DNA from: Thunnus maccoyii
Taxonomy: Eukaryota; Chordata; Actinopteri; Scombriformes; Scombridae
Length of the DNA stretch: 64,000 bases
Direction of reading: 5' to 3'
Assembly: GCF_910596095.1 (NCBI RefSeq)
Contig: NC_056550.1
Location: forward strand, 18,756,501-18,820,500
The notes under the pieces are model-generated. The model did no database searches. It worked only from the letters and a program-made list of their open reading frames with translations, and had not been told where the DNA came from. Below, piece after piece: positions 25,901 to 39,400 of the stretch. Made by a program: the position numbers and the translations under genes. The number at the start of each line of letters is the position of its first letter. The stretch's first letter is position 1.

Positions 25901-28900
25901 CAGAACAGTGCACAAAGATCTGGTTTTGAGGTGGTGTGTAACTTGAGGACACATTTTCAAGGTGGGTACCTGCCAAGATGAATGCTTCCTGCATATTTCG
26001 TCACCCTGTCATCCAACCTTGTCCTGTTAGTCTCTCAAGCACCCGTAATGTAATCACACTCCCTGTCTATAGGATGTGCTCCTGTGCCCACTGGCCCTTT
26101 AATGCAATTTAAGGCTACTGTGCTGATGTCATACTAGTGCGCTGTCTGTAGTGATGTGTTACAGGATACACAGGGCTGTTAGGGATGTCATATTAATGGT
26201 GAGTGAACCTTGTGAATGTATTGGGTCACTCATTGTGTAGTGCTTGAAGTGTACTTTTTCCTGAGCATGATCTGTCAGGGGTCGGTGCATTGATCAAATA
26301 CATGAGCATTATTAAGGGCGTGCATGTGTATCTCTTAGTTTCAATGCTAACTATAGTTAAATAGTTAGTGCAGTTGAAGTTCTTGTTGTTGTTTTTTTTT
26401 TTTCGATTTGAGATATTTATTCCAGCTGGAGGATAATATATGCATCATCTGATAAATGTATCATCCCTTATAGTTGCAAATGTCTTAAAAATGTAAACAG
26501 GTCTAATGACTCTTGCAGTATTGTTTAAGAAGTTGCATTTTAACATTTGTGTTGGCATTAGCATATCACTCAGAACTAGTGGTCACATGGGTAGGGTAGG
26601 GTGTTAACACAGCCTTTCTTACCACTGCTGGATTTTGGGGCAACAAAACAGTACCTGCTTTGTTCTAAAAATGAGAGCAGATAATCATCTGTGTTTGAAC
26701 TTTTGCACCACATGATGAAAATGTTTATAGCTCAGTTTTCCACAGAGGGTTTTTAAGGTTCAACCAACAGCCTTATCAAAACACACATAATGTGCAGTTA
26801 TTCATTTTTATAATATTTTCCAGAAATGGGATTGTAATAAAATATTGTCACCAAACAGGATTTTTGATTTGGCAGGTATGCACAGATGCTTCACATAGGC
26901 TAAACATCACTTAGGATGGAAATTGAGATAACTAATCTTGTTATTTGAACTTCCTGCGTGTACGTTGCACACTTCTGCATATCTGAGCTCTTTCAAATTA
27001 TTTATTCCTTGCCAGGGTACCTGAAGAGTTCCAGTAAGCAGCTTGAGAGTTTAGATTGTCAAATCCAGCAGGTTTTGCAGACTGCTGTGCCATGTTATTA
27101 ATAGAGAGAGGTACTTAATGTTCACTGTTACTGTGACAACCTTCTTGAAACAATCCAATGCTGATTGTTCCACTTAAATGTAAGGGTCATGTCTAACCTT
27201 TTTCTCCCAAAGGAGCCAGCTTGGTTTAAACTGTGGAAGATTTGAACCAATCTTTGTTTGGATGTGTTTGTGTTGCTTTGTGTCTGTTGATTACTGTCAG
27301 ACACGTGTGGTAATGTCTGTGACATGACCAGCAGGCTAGCTCAATCAGTCAATGAGGTAGAAGGACACATGGCTCCTGTTATCAGCAGGCTATCAAGCAA
27401 TGCAGGTCAGTACAGATAGGAGCCCGACACAGCTGAACCGACCACAGGCAAGCTGCAACAGGGTCAGGGTCAGCTACCTCACAGAGCTCTTTGAGGGGGG
27501 TACGGGTTAAGTTGGTCAAAATCTCTTCTGTAAATGACAAATGCTTGCTTGAAACACTCACTTAAAGTGTGATCTCACTGCTCACCCACTATGATAATGT
27601 GGTTATGTGTTAATAAACTTTGCATACATTTGATATGTACCTTCTGACCAAAACCAGTAGATATGGCCTGACCCTCATGGCCTGTGAAATTTATTCAAAC
27701 ACACCGAAGCTTGTGTTTTTAAGCTGAATACTTCAATGGATGTCTATTGATGTCAACATTATGGAGGTATCGCATTCCTTTTTGCTTGGGCTTAGTTATG
27801 CCTGTGGCTGCCAGCTTGTTATTTGTTACTTCTTTTTACATAAGGTGTGTGCCTGTTGAAGGATTTTGCCCATGTTTTGCTGTGCAGGTGCATTGTTTTG
27901 GAAAATGATTTATGGATTTGCAACCTAACATTTGTACCTAGCTTGTTTCTGTGATATATGGGACACACAATGTCATCATTCATGGCCAGACTGTCTCTTA
28001 GGGAAATTATGCTAATGTCTATCTTTCTCATCTCACTGAGTTGTGACATTTGCATCCTGCTTTGCCTTCTGGGGAAGTTTTCTTTTTCTTTACATGTCAT
28101 CATGGGAAGACTTTTTATTTTATTTTACATGTACAGTAGTATGTAACTACATAGAAGATGTGAATTTGATTGGTGTGTCACAGTGTTTACAGCAGTAAAG
28201 TGGACATTGTAGTTTTGGCACACAGGAGCATATTCACGACTAACAGGACCATGTGGCGTGACTCTCACAATATTGTTTGACAACTATAGTCCTCATGGAG
28301 TGAGAGTGAGAGACGGAGAACAGGGCATTGTCTGACCTCTAAAGCTGGGCGTTTTGTTGTCTGATGTCAGTGGATCCATTACATGACTTTATAATGACAC
28401 AACAACATAGTGACACCTCCCTTGTAATAACCCCCTTTGTTTCTCTGTTAGGCACAATCATAGGCACTCAAACACAACATACATCACTTTTAGTTTAGAC
28501 ATTCTCTTTTCAGGTAGACTGCTGGTATTTCAGCTCGTCAACTTTTTTTCCCTGAAGGCCCTTTTAAAACAGTGAGGTGCTTATTCCAGTATGTTTGTAC
28601 AGAGACACAGTCTATTGAGTTTGCTGCTCTGTTGGTCTAGACGTGGAGAAACCAGTTTCTCAGAGGGTGTGTCAAGTGTGTGTTTTTGGGACAATGTTTG
28701 CTGTGATCGTAATTACAGAAAGACCAGTCCGAACAGATTATTTAGCTATCTTCAGCTAGCCACTAAGAGTGCTACATATTGCTTTGCTACACTTTCTCTG
28801 AGTTGGAACAGAATCAGAGAAACAGAGTTTTCTCATTTGCTTTTGATAGTTTGGACGCTGTAAGTTTAGATTCTTTGATTACTGCTACTGCATCATCTCT

Positions 28901-31900
28901 GTGAAGATCTGAAAGAGCAATTTTCTCAAAGGCTTTACTGACATGATCCAGAGGTTTAAAAAGAAGGAAGAAACAAGTGGCAGAGCATCTTGTAATCTCC
29001 AGATGCCAACCTCTGAGCTCATCATGCCCCACTGACCTTGATACTTGCTCTGCTTTACTCACTCTAGGGTATACACCAGTTGTATTAATCTGCTACCGAA
29101 CCTGGCAGAAAGCAGGTTTCAGTGCTAGCAACAACAGAACAGCTCATGATGATCTTTTGAAAGAACTTTCTCTTATTTCCAGGGCATTCAGAATGTCTTC
29201 CTATCTATACATTACCCTGGACATACTGTTTGTTCATTTTGCACCCAGCTATATAGTAGCACCACTGTTCCAGGACCTTATCTAACTGTGTTTGTATGTT
29301 TTGACTCTTTTTTTTTTTTTAGAGAATGTCCCTGTGGAGCTGCGTGACCCCTTCTACTGTGACCAGTATGAACAGGAGCACCTTAAACCACCAGTCACGC
29401 GCCTCCTGCAGTCCTCAGAGCTTTACTGCCGCACCTACACCCTATTAATGGGGGGCAGCGGAGTCGAGGCACAGCCCAAAGACAACGTTGCCCTGCTGCA
29501 GCTTCTTGCTGAAAGAGGCATAGTCTCCAAAGACAAGGACACACCAGTGACTGATACAGACCTCCGACATAAGCCCATCAAAATGGTAAAGTTATTGTGT
29601 TTATATAGAAACAGTTTTTAATGGTTATGGGAACAGTAAACACATAACTGATGACACCACACCTGTCTGCTAGACCATTTTGTGGCCAGTGGCCCACATG
29701 AATTGATCCAAGGAGAAGTCATAACTGTTGCTGGGCTAGAAATGACTTCATGTTTGACAATCACTATATGGAGTGAATGTCTCCTCCTGCAGAAGCAGAG
29801 ACTCCGCTATTCAGGCAGAAGGGGTCGAGTGGGCTCGGCTGTCGATATAGGGGCTTGTTTATGCTTTGATTCAAGGGATTAAAGGATATCAAAAAGACCC
29901 CCACTCATCCAACACCACCCCCCACCCCTCTATACTGCCCCCAGCTGATCCCAGAGAATGAGTGGATCCAGCTGCTAGGACTAGGACAGTCATTGTGACA
30001 CAAGGGACAACTACTTTAATTCCAGGGTGTGAGAGGGAGGGAGAGGCTGGATACAATAGATGCTCCAGATCAGTAGCAGGACAATGGTTAAACAGTTCTT
30101 GTGAAACTTAAGATACTGTGTTGAGAGAATACTCTGGGCTGGCTCAGTGAGTTAAATCAAGAGAAACTGGTTTGTCCTCTTAGCCCTTGACTCTCTCTCT
30201 CACTCTCTCACTCTCTCTCTCTCTATGCCTCTCTCTCTATGTCTCTCTCTCTATGTCTCTCTGTCTCTCTTCAGCACACACATAATGTAGTCTGTATAGT
30301 TTTTCAGCCTGAAAACCTACAGATGATTGTTTGTTTCCAAATGAGGAATCACAATAGTCTGCAAGTAAAGAGGTGATTTTAGGTCTGATGGAACATCTAC
30401 TGCTCCTCTGTTTCAGCTGGCACAACAACAATTTGCTGTAATTGAATTTTAAAGTACCTAATGCCTCCCTTTATACAGACTATTGTCTTCTTTACAAAAT
30501 GACATACAAACTGCATTACAACTGCATACAAGTGGTTCATGCAGGCTTTGTGTTTTTAAGCTAAGTAGAGCGTCTCCAGGGATCTTTTAGAGATGGTGTT
30601 GTTGTTGTTAGTTGAAAGCTGTTTGCTCCAGTGCTGCTGTCTACTGGCCACTGCAGCAGGTGCAGCACTGCTAGTGCTATAGTGATGATGAGCTTAATTG
30701 TATGCTTGAAAAGATATGCATGCATCTGTGACATTTTCTAAGTCAAATAGCATAGGCTAGATGTTGTGTGACCATTCACAGTAGAGTTGATTGATGTGAG
30801 ATTTTAGATCTTTTGTTAATGTATGGTATTATTTATATTTCTAATATGACACAATAATGTAAATACTGAGGAGGTTTTACTTTGGAATTTGGATTTGGAC
30901 AGATTGTTGTTGTTGTTTTTTGTACGGATTTAAATGAAGGATATAACACAGGACAGAAAGTTGGTAAAGACAGAATGGAGAGGGTTCCTTTTAATCATGA
31001 TTTTTTTTAAAATTGTTATTGCTTTATTACTGTTATTATTGCCTGGTGTTATTGCCTAATTCTGTACTACTTCTGTCTCCACAAGTAATATGCAGTACTC
31101 TAACAATGTAGGTATCCGTGTCTATTTCAATATTAGTACTGCCATCTATTTTGGTACTTTAAGTGCCACTACATCACTCCTGGTGTGTTGATTCAGTATA
31201 GTACTCAGTATAGTACCAGAGGTCTGCAGTAGGACTTCTGACAATTACCACCTGCACAGACAGATCTTACACCACAAGGCACCAATGAGACATTCAGTGG
31301 CAAAAATATTTAAGAACACAAGCAAAAAGGGTTAAAGTTGTATTCATAGGGATAATGACCACAATTTCATCATCATCAGCACTACAGCACCAGAAAAAAC
31401 GGCCTAATGACACAGTAGGTCTCTATTATGCATGGTGCTGCTGTCACTTGTGTGTGCATAAATTTGTCAGCTTGCGTGCATCTCATCTCTGTGTGATGAT
31501 TCTCAGCTATAAATCCTGATCACTAAACTCTTATTTTGGCTGTGACTCTTAATTTGGCTGTAATGCTGCATTTGCTGTTCACTGCTTTGGTATATGAGCT
31601 GCTTGGTCCCAGGCTGCTCTCTGAGCTTGTCTGCTACTGACTGGCACTGTAGCTACAGTGTGGCAAGCAAGGAAAGTGGGTCATGCTGCAGCAGCATAAA
31701 GGATGGAGCATCAATGTGGGTCTTGGCCAGTAAACGGCTTTGGAGCAGCAGCAATCTGCTGCAGCACTGCTGTATATTAATGCTTTACGTATCTATGTCA
31801 AACAAGAGGATAACATTAAGTGCATGTACATAAAAGTATGTAGAGTTGTGCTTGTTGCTGACAGGTAAACATGACTGTCAGGTAAACTGCTAAGTGACTT

Positions 31901-32751
31901 TCTGCTTTGTTATTGATACCTCACACATTTTACATCACTGCTGATCATTGTGGCATTGTCTGGCTCATGTAAAAAAGCAAGGATGTAGGTTTATCCTAGC
32001 CCATAAATATTCTGGTACTGGCTTGGGATGTTGCACCAGTGCCAGTACGGAGCACCAGTGACTTCCTGTCTATAAAACTACACACTTGGTGCTATGGACA
32101 AAGTAGGGCAAAAACAGACACACCGTTGCTCACTTAAAACATACAAAACTGTACCACAGTAATCATTCTCTTCATTAAATTGTAAGATGAAGCTACAGAA
32201 TGAAGAGCTATTTGTTGTTTGTTCCTGTCTCTTGACCTTGAAATTCCTTAGTTAGTAGTGAGATTCAAAAATATTTAAGAGTAAAATGGATGGCATGTGT
32301 TGTGTGATCTAGAAGTGAAAAGGGATTCCCATTTTTGTCTGTTTGCCATATATTCATCTTGTTTTTTGTGTGTTTATATAAATGCTTTAGCTGTAGTAAA
32401 TTAATTTAACTGGAAACAGGAAGGTCTGAAAGTCTAACTTTAGAATTTATGTGAAATTTGCTATTCTGGATCTAGATTATATTAAGTTGTGGTGTCTTGT
32501 AAACCCGTACAGGCTGGACATATTTGTATACATGGTATAGGGACAAGTTTGACATATGTTTGGTGAGTATTGATGGTTTTTCCCTGTTTTGATCCTATGA
32601 CAAGGTGTGCAGTTTTTAAAACACCAAGTCAGTGGCAACTCTCCTGCAACCCAAGCTCCTGAAAGGAGAGCGTTGTAGACTGGAAGTCCTTAGACCTCGT
32701 TCTAGTGGGGCTAAGCAATGGAGGCTCCAGCTGCCTCTGTCTGCTACTTGC

Positions 32752-32784
<33 letters not shown>

Positions 32785-33381
32785 TCTACCGGTAACTGTC
32801 CTTCTAGTGGTGGCCCAGCCCCCATAACTCCTCAGATTGAGGATAAAGATCTGTGAAGATTAGAGATAATCTGCCATGCAGACTGAACGTCATCGTCCAT
32901 GATTGGTTGACACGCCAGAGATGACCACTGACTCACCATGCACCTACCCACCAACATCAGACTGATTTGTTACATTTATTGCTGGCTGAGACAGTAATAT
33001 ATGACCATAATTATCCATTTCAAACATACATATGTGATATTGATTGCACTAGAGATGAGGTTAAGCATTTGTTCCCACAGTGACAAAGTAAGTCATATAG
33101 CCATAATGCAGCTAACCCTCCCCGAGCCCCTGTTGGTTTTGGATTGGCACTGAAACTTAAATCATACTGCTGTGTTGGCAGGTTTCTGGTCAAGTGAGCA
33201 TCAGTCAGGAGCTTAGTTGAAAATAGAAGTGGCAGACTATCAGAAACGCTAACCATCATCTTACACCATTTGTTCTGCTTCAGGCCTTCGCTGATGGGAA
33301 ACTAATGTGGGCTAATAATTAAACTTATCTCCCACATGTTAAACAGGTTCTGTGTATAAAAAAAAATAATAATAAATTATA

Positions 33382-33417
<36 letters not shown>

Positions 33418-36400
33418 TATATATAATGTGTAGTTTATATACGCTCACCGAGCACTTCGTTTGGAACACCTGTGCAATCTTATGCAATTCATTACAACAG
33501 CTTTGCCATAAATTGTAACAAAGCTTATACATCTTCAGTTTTTGTTGACAATTCTACTTTGTTTATTATTGAGGTTGTAGTGGGTGGTGGTGGTTTACTG
33601 GAGTGCAATACATTGAAAAGTGTTCCTAATATTTTGTCTACCTCATTAACATACATGAAGGGGGCAAAATATTACAAACACTTTTCAATATAATGCATCA
33701 CAGTACCACGACCTCAATAATAAACAAAGTAGAATTATCACCATCCTGACAGTGTCAACAAAAACTGAAAATGAATAAACTTTGTAAAAGTCGAATTTAT
33801 GGCAGAGCTGTTGTATTGGATTGCATTTGATTGCACGTGTTCCTAATAAAGTGCTCGATGAGCGTACATATCAGTGTTCATATAGCTATGTCCTTTAAGA
33901 GAGCCTTCTGCCCGAAATCCCCTGCTGGGCCCCAGACCTGCTTGATCCCTGTTTGTCTCCCCCACAGTCGGCAGTAAGCAGGGTAGGGGGATGGGGTTAA
34001 GTCATATTTCAGACATAATCAGATTTTTTCCCACATCATAATCTCACTTAATGATCCACAAAATGCCTTAGCATTCTTTGTTTAGCTCTGTTGTTGACAC
34101 AAGTATGCAAGCAGATTTGCCAAATAGAGCTTCATGTCGATGGGGTTAATTGATGAGGTATTAATTTTTCCTCTCTATGTCACATCGGTTTGAGGGATGC
34201 TAACTGTTTGGGTGAATGTTTCAGAGTGGAGAGCCGGTGCTAAGCCAGGAGCACAGAGCAGTGCTGCGGTCAGGCTTGTGTTGAGATGCATTGTGGGTCA
34301 GCTGGTTGGTTGTTATGGTGATCTGGCAGGCTCTTTGCTGTGTGCTCTAGAGTTGCTCCTCTCTCCCCTCTCATTAGGGAGACTTGTGATTTAGCTTAGC
34401 GAGCTCTCCTGGGTCGGCAACGGGAAATCCACCAGCAACCCCCCCCTTCCTCTCCTTTCATTCTCCACTTTTTGTCATGAATTACCCTCTACTCTCTCCT
34501 CTGAATAATTACTGTACAGCATGACAACAGGGTTGGCCACTCTCACTGAACGTCTGTCATTCTCTTTTGTTCATTTCCTCTTTTTCCCTCCGTCATCCTG
34601 TCTTCTTTCACACTGTGACCATAGCTGCATCCTATGATTACACTTTGTGGGTAAATGTAAAAATACGTTCCCACCTTAAATCACTTTGTTTTGAGACAGT
34701 GTTTGAAATACATCTACCGACAGAATTTAGCTCAGCATCAGCCTGTGTTGCAGGGCTGGGCAATATGTTTTATTTTAATCAGGCAGTCTAATTGAGATCA
34801 AGATCTCTTTTTCAAAGTGACCTCAGAAGAAATGGATTCAAATCAACATCACAACTTAGTTTTTTTTCAATATTGTTATATCACAATATGACAAATGTAT
34901 GTAGAATCACATATAAAATATGTGATTGTATATGATGAGAATACGATGTGAAAATATGATGATGTTGTGCCTAGTTTAAAATTTAAAAAATGCTCAGGAT
35001 CATTATTTTAGACTACAGTGTTTTGTAAAATGATAATGCGATAATATGTTAATATAATCACAGTATGAAAGTAGATATGCTATTTAATTGAATTTGCGCC
35101 AAGTTCATGTTTTGATTATTACTTCCATGTAATAGTGCTCTGAGAGGATTATTTTTCATCAGGTGCCTTGGCCTCAGTCCCTGTGTCACGCCATTTGTCT
35201 CATCAGTCTGTATTGCAGACATTTCCCCTGAACGGAAACGTCATTTCTCATAGACATATAAGTAGCAGCCCTACTCTTGGCAACAATGTTAGGAGGGCAG
35301 GCCAGCCAGGGCTACACAGCTCCCAGTGACCGACTGCAGCACATCCAGAGAGTTTGTCCCAATGCTATCCGACAAGCCTTTGCTGGCATAGCCCGCCCTG
35401 CCCGCCCCAGCACAGGGCCTGCTCAGGTCAGCACTTTACATCAGGGTTGAGTAGGCAGACATGCAGACAGGGCTCATGCACGCAGCTGGACTGCCACCAG
35501 CCCCCATCTGGGGCAACGTAAGAGGTTAGAGTAGGAATGTCTGGCCTCTAAAGTTGAATTAGTAAGTAGTAAAAGGGAGCAGGCACTGATTTTCACGGAT
35601 TAGGCTCAAAACTGAAGATTGGTAGATTGAAGGAATGGCCCCATGACAGGAATGTGTTGTTTGTGACCTGCCCGTCCTCTCTGTTGGCCAAAATGAATTA
35701 TAACAACAAGATTGTTGCAGTTAGTCAGTAGTTAAGAGTACTTTTGTTGGATTGCAGGTAAAAGTGATACATATAGAGGAGACAAAGACAGAATGATCAT
35801 ACATTTACTAGGTAAGGAGGAAGAGTTGTTTATAGAACAACCCCACAGGCTAATCATTTCCTTTTCCAGTCTCTTTTTTTTTTTCTTCTAAGTTGTTTTT
35901 TAGCCCTGCAGTACTGACTTTGTTAATGAGTATGACCGAGTATAGGCGGATAAAACCTGAAAGTACTTTATTTGGCTGCTATTATAATGATCTTAAGAAT
36001 TTCAAAAAGAAACAAAACCGGATGGAAAACTGGACAAAGGACAGAAGTGCTTGATTCTTTGTGAAAAAAACAAAATCAAATGCACTCGTATTTGTTTGAA
36101 TATCTGAATCATTCACAGAAATATGGAGGTTAGACATATAAAGGACTCTTAGTTTCAGCCCCATGGCACGAATGGAGCACAACTTCTAATGAGCTAACAG
36201 GTTTATAGAGTTAAGGCGCTCTCTCTGACTGAGCTGATAATGTTGGTGGTGCATTTTAATGGGCTCTGGCCGTTAGAAAGGCCTCTGTAATGGGGTCTCA
36301 AGTATGAGGAAATGCTCTTATGCATGTTGGATACAAATGCTTGGGAATGTTAAATATGTGTGATCAAGAGTGTTGGATTGTTATATTTGTATGGGAAAAA

Positions 36401-39400
36401 AACAATATTTGAAGTAGGTTTTATATCCATTATGTTATCTGAGAAAGACACATCCGTACACCAAAACTGCAGAAAAGATGCAGAACACCTGTTTCTTCCA
36501 GAGAATGCTGTTTTTGTTGTGCTCCCTGGAGATCTAGTTACATTCCCTCATTTATCCTGCAGTCTGGTGCACATGAGTCATAAAGGAATATTTCACTGTG
36601 CAAAAGGGAAGTACACTGAAGAGAAGGCAAATAAAGGGAAAGCAGCTGAGGAATGACAGTCCTGGGACACAAGTGTTATCATATTACAGGTCCATTGCCT
36701 ATTTAATGATTTAATGATTGTACAAACAAGAGTCCAAAGTTCACCCATTTCTACTGGTGTGGGTGTTTGCTTGCTGAGAACTGCTGTCAGTGTTTCTGCT
36801 GACTCACAGCTGGCTTCTGGTGACCCCTAGAGGATGCTGCTGGTAAATAATGCTTTTACTGCAGCAGTGAGTGGTGATCTGTTCTGCAGTAAGCAGTGCC
36901 CATTCAGAGCAGTGGAAATGTCAATGTCCAGTATTATTGTGTTAGCTGTAATTGATTGATGCTGTCTGGGCTCTTGCTGTGAATGGTCCCACCTCTGACA
37001 GTTCCTCTTTTTTCTTCCATGTGATCGGTGCAGAGTGCTCACCTGGCAGTGATAGATTCTCTGATGGCTGTGGGAGCCATGGAGACAGTGACTGCGGTGA
37101 AGACATGTGGTTCTGCTGACCTACTGGGCGGAGCGTCTAGCTGGGAGGATGCTCTGCTTCATTGGGTTAATGGGGTAAGTAGCAAGCCAGAGAGAAACAT
37201 TGTCTATCAAGCAGACTTTTGTATTATATCCTGTTAGAAATGACTCAGTGTGTTCTGTTCAGATTTTTAGCTTTTGTAGCTCTCTGTTTTAGATGAACCA
37301 GTGTCTGTTTAGCTACAAAACAGAATGCTGTAATTCTTTAATCCACTATGTCTTCAAGAGGTGACAACACACATTTATACTTTCAGATCTGTTATCAATG
37401 TGTTTTGTTTTTTTAACTATTTTGTCTTCATGGCATGCTCTCAGTTAAACCAGAAGCTGAGGGAACTTACTGAAGGAGCCCATAGTGACACATCTCAGGC
37501 CATCACAGAGCCCCAACCTGTTCAGCCCTCTGTGAGTATTGCAGTAAATGTCCAGTGTATTTCTGTTTCGTTCCACATATCATTATATCCAAACACAGAT
37601 GATAATCTGTCTGGGATTATGCACTAAAAACTAAAAAAGCACATGAAGTTCAGTGTATTAAGCTCATTGTTGTTCTGCTGCACTTGCAAGCCCCTACTCA
37701 TTCTTACTGTACAAGCACAACAGGTATTTGTTGACACACAATAAAAAAAGAAAAAAGGTGTCATTGCTTTGTCAACAAGGTTGTCCTGTCTTTCCAAGAG
37801 CGTACCATCACCACAACCCTTTCTCTTGTTTGTCTAGTTCTTTCACTGTTGGCTTAATATCTCTCCTTGTGCTCCTGTTCTCCATTTCCCTGTCTTTCTC
37901 TATTTCCTGTACTTCTTCCTTTCTGACAGTGTCCTACTCGCTGGTACTGGAAACTTGTTCCTGTAAGTTCTCTCCTTTCCTCTGCTCCTTCCCCCTGTCC
38001 CTCCATCCTTCCAGTGTCTTCATCAATTTTATCAGCAAATATCTGATGGTCAGGTGTGTTTTTTTTTCCTCCATGCTGGTGTGAGAATGCTAGTGTGCAT
38101 TACATCTTTATATCCCTGTATTAAATAGCACGTCAGTATCAATGTCATAGGGTGGGGTAGGACAGAGACGCGAAACACATTGACACATGAGTGGTGCATG
38201 CATCACAATCTGTACTCAGGCAAGCCTTGAAACTGCCAAGTACAACCTGTTCCTCTGGTCCTCTGTGAGACAGAGGTGTTTGTTTATGTATGTTTATTGT
38301 GAGTGGCTATGGGGGTTAACAGAGACAGGCTTCTTGACAGCGTGTCCCTGTTCACAGTGGGCTGTTTGTCTATATACTGTGTTTTAACCTGAAACATTTT
38401 ATTCATTTTCTGTTACTCTCTCTCTCATATTCTATGCCTCCTGAGACCCTCACTTGTCCCACTTTCTCCTGACAAAACCTTCCTTCTTTCTGCTCTGATT
38501 AAATCTCTCCCTTTGCATCTGCCTTTTGTTCACCTGTGCTCTCTCCCAACACATTAGCATGACCTTTATTTGTCCTCCTTCTAACATTCATATTGTAATT
38601 CTTTCTTAACGGGTTTTGTTGTGTATCATTGTGCATATAAACTTGTTTGGAAAATCCTGGCTTTGATGGTGGTTTTAGCATTAAATAATATGTCAAATAT
38701 TTTAATGTCAACATTAACAGCATACCCTTGAGCTTACTCTGCAGTATTTGATTGTCTTTTTTGTTTGTTTGTTTTAGCTCCGCTATAGAAAGGATAAAAT
38801 TCAGTCCAAACAAAAGCCCATCTTTCCGGCAGTCAATGAAGTCAAAGACCTGTCCAACGGTTGTGCTGTTGCTGCTGTCATACATTATTATTGCCCTGGC
38901 CTGCTAAGACTTGAAGGTACCAACCAATATTGTAGCAATGTCCTGTAAGAAGGATACCCACAGGCTTTTAGTACTCAATATGTTTATGTCAGTTTAACAC
39001 CTTGTTCTCCTGTCTCTGTAAGATGTTTGTATGAAGGAGTCCATGTCTGTAGCTGACAGCTTGTACAACCTGCAGTTCATCCGTGAATTCTGTGACAGCT
39101 GTCTGAAGAGTTGCTGTAACTTGGCACTGGAGGACATGCTATACACATCTCAGGAGCTTCAGGTACTGACATTCACACTCCCAATCATTAGTCGACTGAT
39201 GGGCACATTAACAAAAATACTTACTTACTGTATTGTCTTCTTAATGCCTGATTTATTCTGTGTGATTTGTTTAGCTCAATTTGCTGAGCTTCCTAGCAGA
39301 ATTGCTTTGCTGGTTTGAAGTACGAAGGCCAGATTTTGTTCAGCCAATAGATACGTTAGGTAAGTGCCACCAATTTTGTGGTTGTGTGTAAATACAATCC

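Larger units (their letters stand above)
29586..37033 (+). other. camsap3 intron 2 (7.4 kb)
   Basis: Bounded by ATG|GTAAAG and GTGCAG|AGT. It contains a CT microsatellite, a GT microsatellite, an ATGT microsatellite, a hairpin element (33438-33870) and an AT-rich dispersed repeat (34752-35080), all listed separately. No further coding exon was recognised between the 'DLRHKPIKM' exon and the 'SAHLAVIDSLM' exon. These two join directly, as in other CAMSAP proteins. Confidence 0.7.

Noticed and set aside
32632-32856. Open frame with a Cys-Val run
   Set aside because: Produced by the GT microsatellite; not a protein.
38499-38885. 128-codon minus-strand open frame
   Set aside because: Antisense to camsap3 exon 5 and its intron; no similarity.
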